A stretch of 64,000 bases of DNA, taken from NCBI GenBank assembly GCA_025800385.1, contig JAOXRS010000024.1, positions 1 to 64,000 on the forward strand, written 5' to 3'. Below, piece by piece: positions 63,089 through 64,000 of the stretch. This DNA is from Candidatus Albibeggiatoa sp. nov. NOAA. Its GTDB lineage: Bacteria > Pseudomonadota > Gammaproteobacteria > Beggiatoales > Beggiatoaceae. The notes under the pieces were generated by a model. The model was not told where the DNA came from. It worked only from the letters and a program-made list of their open reading frames with translations, and searched no databases. A program made the position numbers and the translations under genes. Within the stretch, counting starts at the first letter, position 1. Every line of letters begins with the position of its first letter.

Positions 63089-64000
63089 TTATTGCACTTT
63101 TGATCTTAGGCCAACCCAAGTCAAAAAGCTTAAAATAAATTCAGGCATGGCTACAAATAAAACGCCAGCAATGAACAAGGTGAATATTGCTTGAGATAAA
63201 AAGATTTGAGCAATTGTAAACTCAAAGCTTAATAACACAACAATAGTGATTGCTGATGCAACCATAAATAAAGCATTGCAAATGTTTGCCCCTGAAATGA
63301 TACGTGCTCGATAGGTCGGATTACTGCGTCGTTGCACTGTGGCATTAAGGGGTACAATGTAAATACCACCAAATAGGCCAATAAAAGCTAAATCTAATAA
63401 TACTCTAAAACTCCCATTTAATGCCAAAAACTGCCATAAACCAAGCTCTCCAGCGGATAAGTTTAGTATGGTAAAAGGCTGACTTGCAAAATAAAGATCG
63501 ATAGGAAACACAATAAGACCAATTGCGCCAACCACCACTAAGCCTAATTCAATGCGTCCTTTAGATAATTTTTCACATAATATTGAGCCTAAGCCAATGC
63601 CTAATGAAAACATAAAAAGCAGTAATGTAATGACTTCGTTATTACTACCTAGCACATATTTAGCATAAGCGGGCACTTGAGAGAGAAAAGTAGCCCCCAC
63701 AAACCAAAACCATGATGCAGTCACAATCGCAATAAACACATCTTTACGTGCTAGCGTTAATTGGAACGTGCGCCATGTCTGAGTAAAAATATTCCAATTG
63801 ACTTGTATATCCTTTGCAGGTGCATCCGCTTGGGGAATAAAACGACTTGAGATATAGCCTAATGTAGCAACCACAATCACAATACCAGAAACCAGTAACG
63901 CACCATAATCAGCGATAGAAATTAAAATGCCGCCTAAGATAGTGCCTAACAAAATGGCTAGAAACACACCCATACTGAGTAAACCGTTGCCCGCCATTAA
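63089..64000 (-). CDS. MFS transporter (LplT-like), 5' partial
   Basis: The C-terminal 303 codons of a major-facilitator transporter; the frame is open to the right edge (the last codon is Leu before MAGNGLLSMGVFLAILLG). About nine membrane helices are visible. The pattern GNGL...LLGTILGGIL, then ARKDVFIAIVTASWFWFVGATFLSQVPAYAKYVLG and FGGIYIVPLNATVQRRS, is that of LplT-type lysophospholipid transporters, which are often fused or linked to acyl-ACP synthetase/acyltransferase. Here the protein stops after the last helix, so no acyltransferase domain is fused at this end. Confidence 0.8.
   Translation of the reverse strand, partial: LMAGNGLLSMGVFLAILLGTILGGILISIADYGALLVSGIVIVVATLGYISSRFIPQADAPAKDIQVNWNIFTQTWRTFQLTLARKDVFIAIVTASWFWFVGATFLSQVPAYAKYVLGSNNEVITLLLFMFSLGIGLGSILCEKLSKGRIELGLVVVGAIGLIVFPIDLYFASQPFTILNLSAGELGLWQFLALNGSFRVLLDLAFIGLFGGIYIVPLNATVQRRSNPTYRARIISGANICNALFMVASAITIVVLLSFEFTIAQIFLSQAIFTLFIAGVLFVAMPEFILSFLTWVGLRSKVQ

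Noticed and set aside
1..64000. CRISPR array, tRNA, rRNA, transposase or phage integrase
   Set aside because: I looked through the intergenic spaces and the protein set and saw no regularly spaced repeats, no T-loop-like TTCGAATC context with a cloverleaf, and no mobile-element enzyme. A tRNA or Rfam scan would be decisive.

Overview
The window is an AT-rich stretch of gammaproteobacterial chromosome. Gene families and neighbourhoods (rpsO-pnp, ilvIH, mutY-yggX, surA, bamE, ybeD after an aminotransferase) are gammaproteobacterial. A flavocytochrome c sulfide dehydrogenase pair (fccAB), a NorD/CbbO-type VWA protein, a large mosaic surface protein, a filamentous-haemagglutinin-type exoprotein and a ROCO GTPase with a low-complexity Ala/Asn tract suggest a sulfur-oxidising member of the Thiotrichales (Beggiatoa/Thioflexithrix-like). 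That placement is inferred from gene content; no rRNA marker is present. I found no rRNA, tRNA, CRISPR array, intact insertion sequence or phage gene.

Layout. 1-14.1 kb: the end of dsbC, a secreted PD40 beta-propeller protein, a LysR regulator next to cytochrome b561 and YceI, a DODA-type dioxygenase, D-cysteine desulfhydrase, ilvIH with a visible promoter and terminator, an SGNH-hydrolase/sulfotransferase pair, and rpsO-pnp. 14.0-20.6 kb is the most rearranged part. It holds a composite hairpin repeat, an ExbB-type gene without ExbD, a 130-bp remnant of an AraC-family gene, a TupA-like binding protein, the intact AraC-family paralogue, a short-chain dehydrogenase, and two paralogous alpha/beta hydrolases. 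The hydrolases share a near-identical 83-bp upstream element, and one has a duplicated leader that now lies inside its signal-peptide region. 20.8-32.4 kb: a TpsA-like exoprotein, a TorD-family chaperone, a hypothetical secreted protein, argS-SPOR, the dat-ybeD-hydrolase run, an unknown membrane protein, a 560-bp intergenic region with RNA-like structure, and an SPFH protein. 32.8-41.2 kb: a DJ-1 protein, OsmC, fccAB with a very strong terminator, a glycosyltransferase-like protein, a NorD-like protein and gatB. 41.3-47.9 kb: one 2195-residue mosaic exported protein. 48.4-55.1 kb: envelope and housekeeping genes (DUF58, surA, an unlisted 53-residue membrane peptide, purC, bamE, an M48 lipoprotein protease, yggX-mutY). 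55.3-64 kb: a secreted protein built from a tandem duplication, the ROCO GTPase, a YfiR / CHASE8-type hybrid histidine kinase operon, and an LplT-like transporter running off the right edge.

The most interesting items are the YfiR-hybrid kinase pair (a YfiR-type input apparently wired to phosphorelay rather than GGDEF output), the LRR-less ROCO protein with its GCC/AAC-locked repeat, the duplicated promoter and leader sequences of the paired hydrolases together with the AraC remnant, and the structured intergenic region at 30.4-31.0 kb. I did not find a clearly new defence or mobile system.
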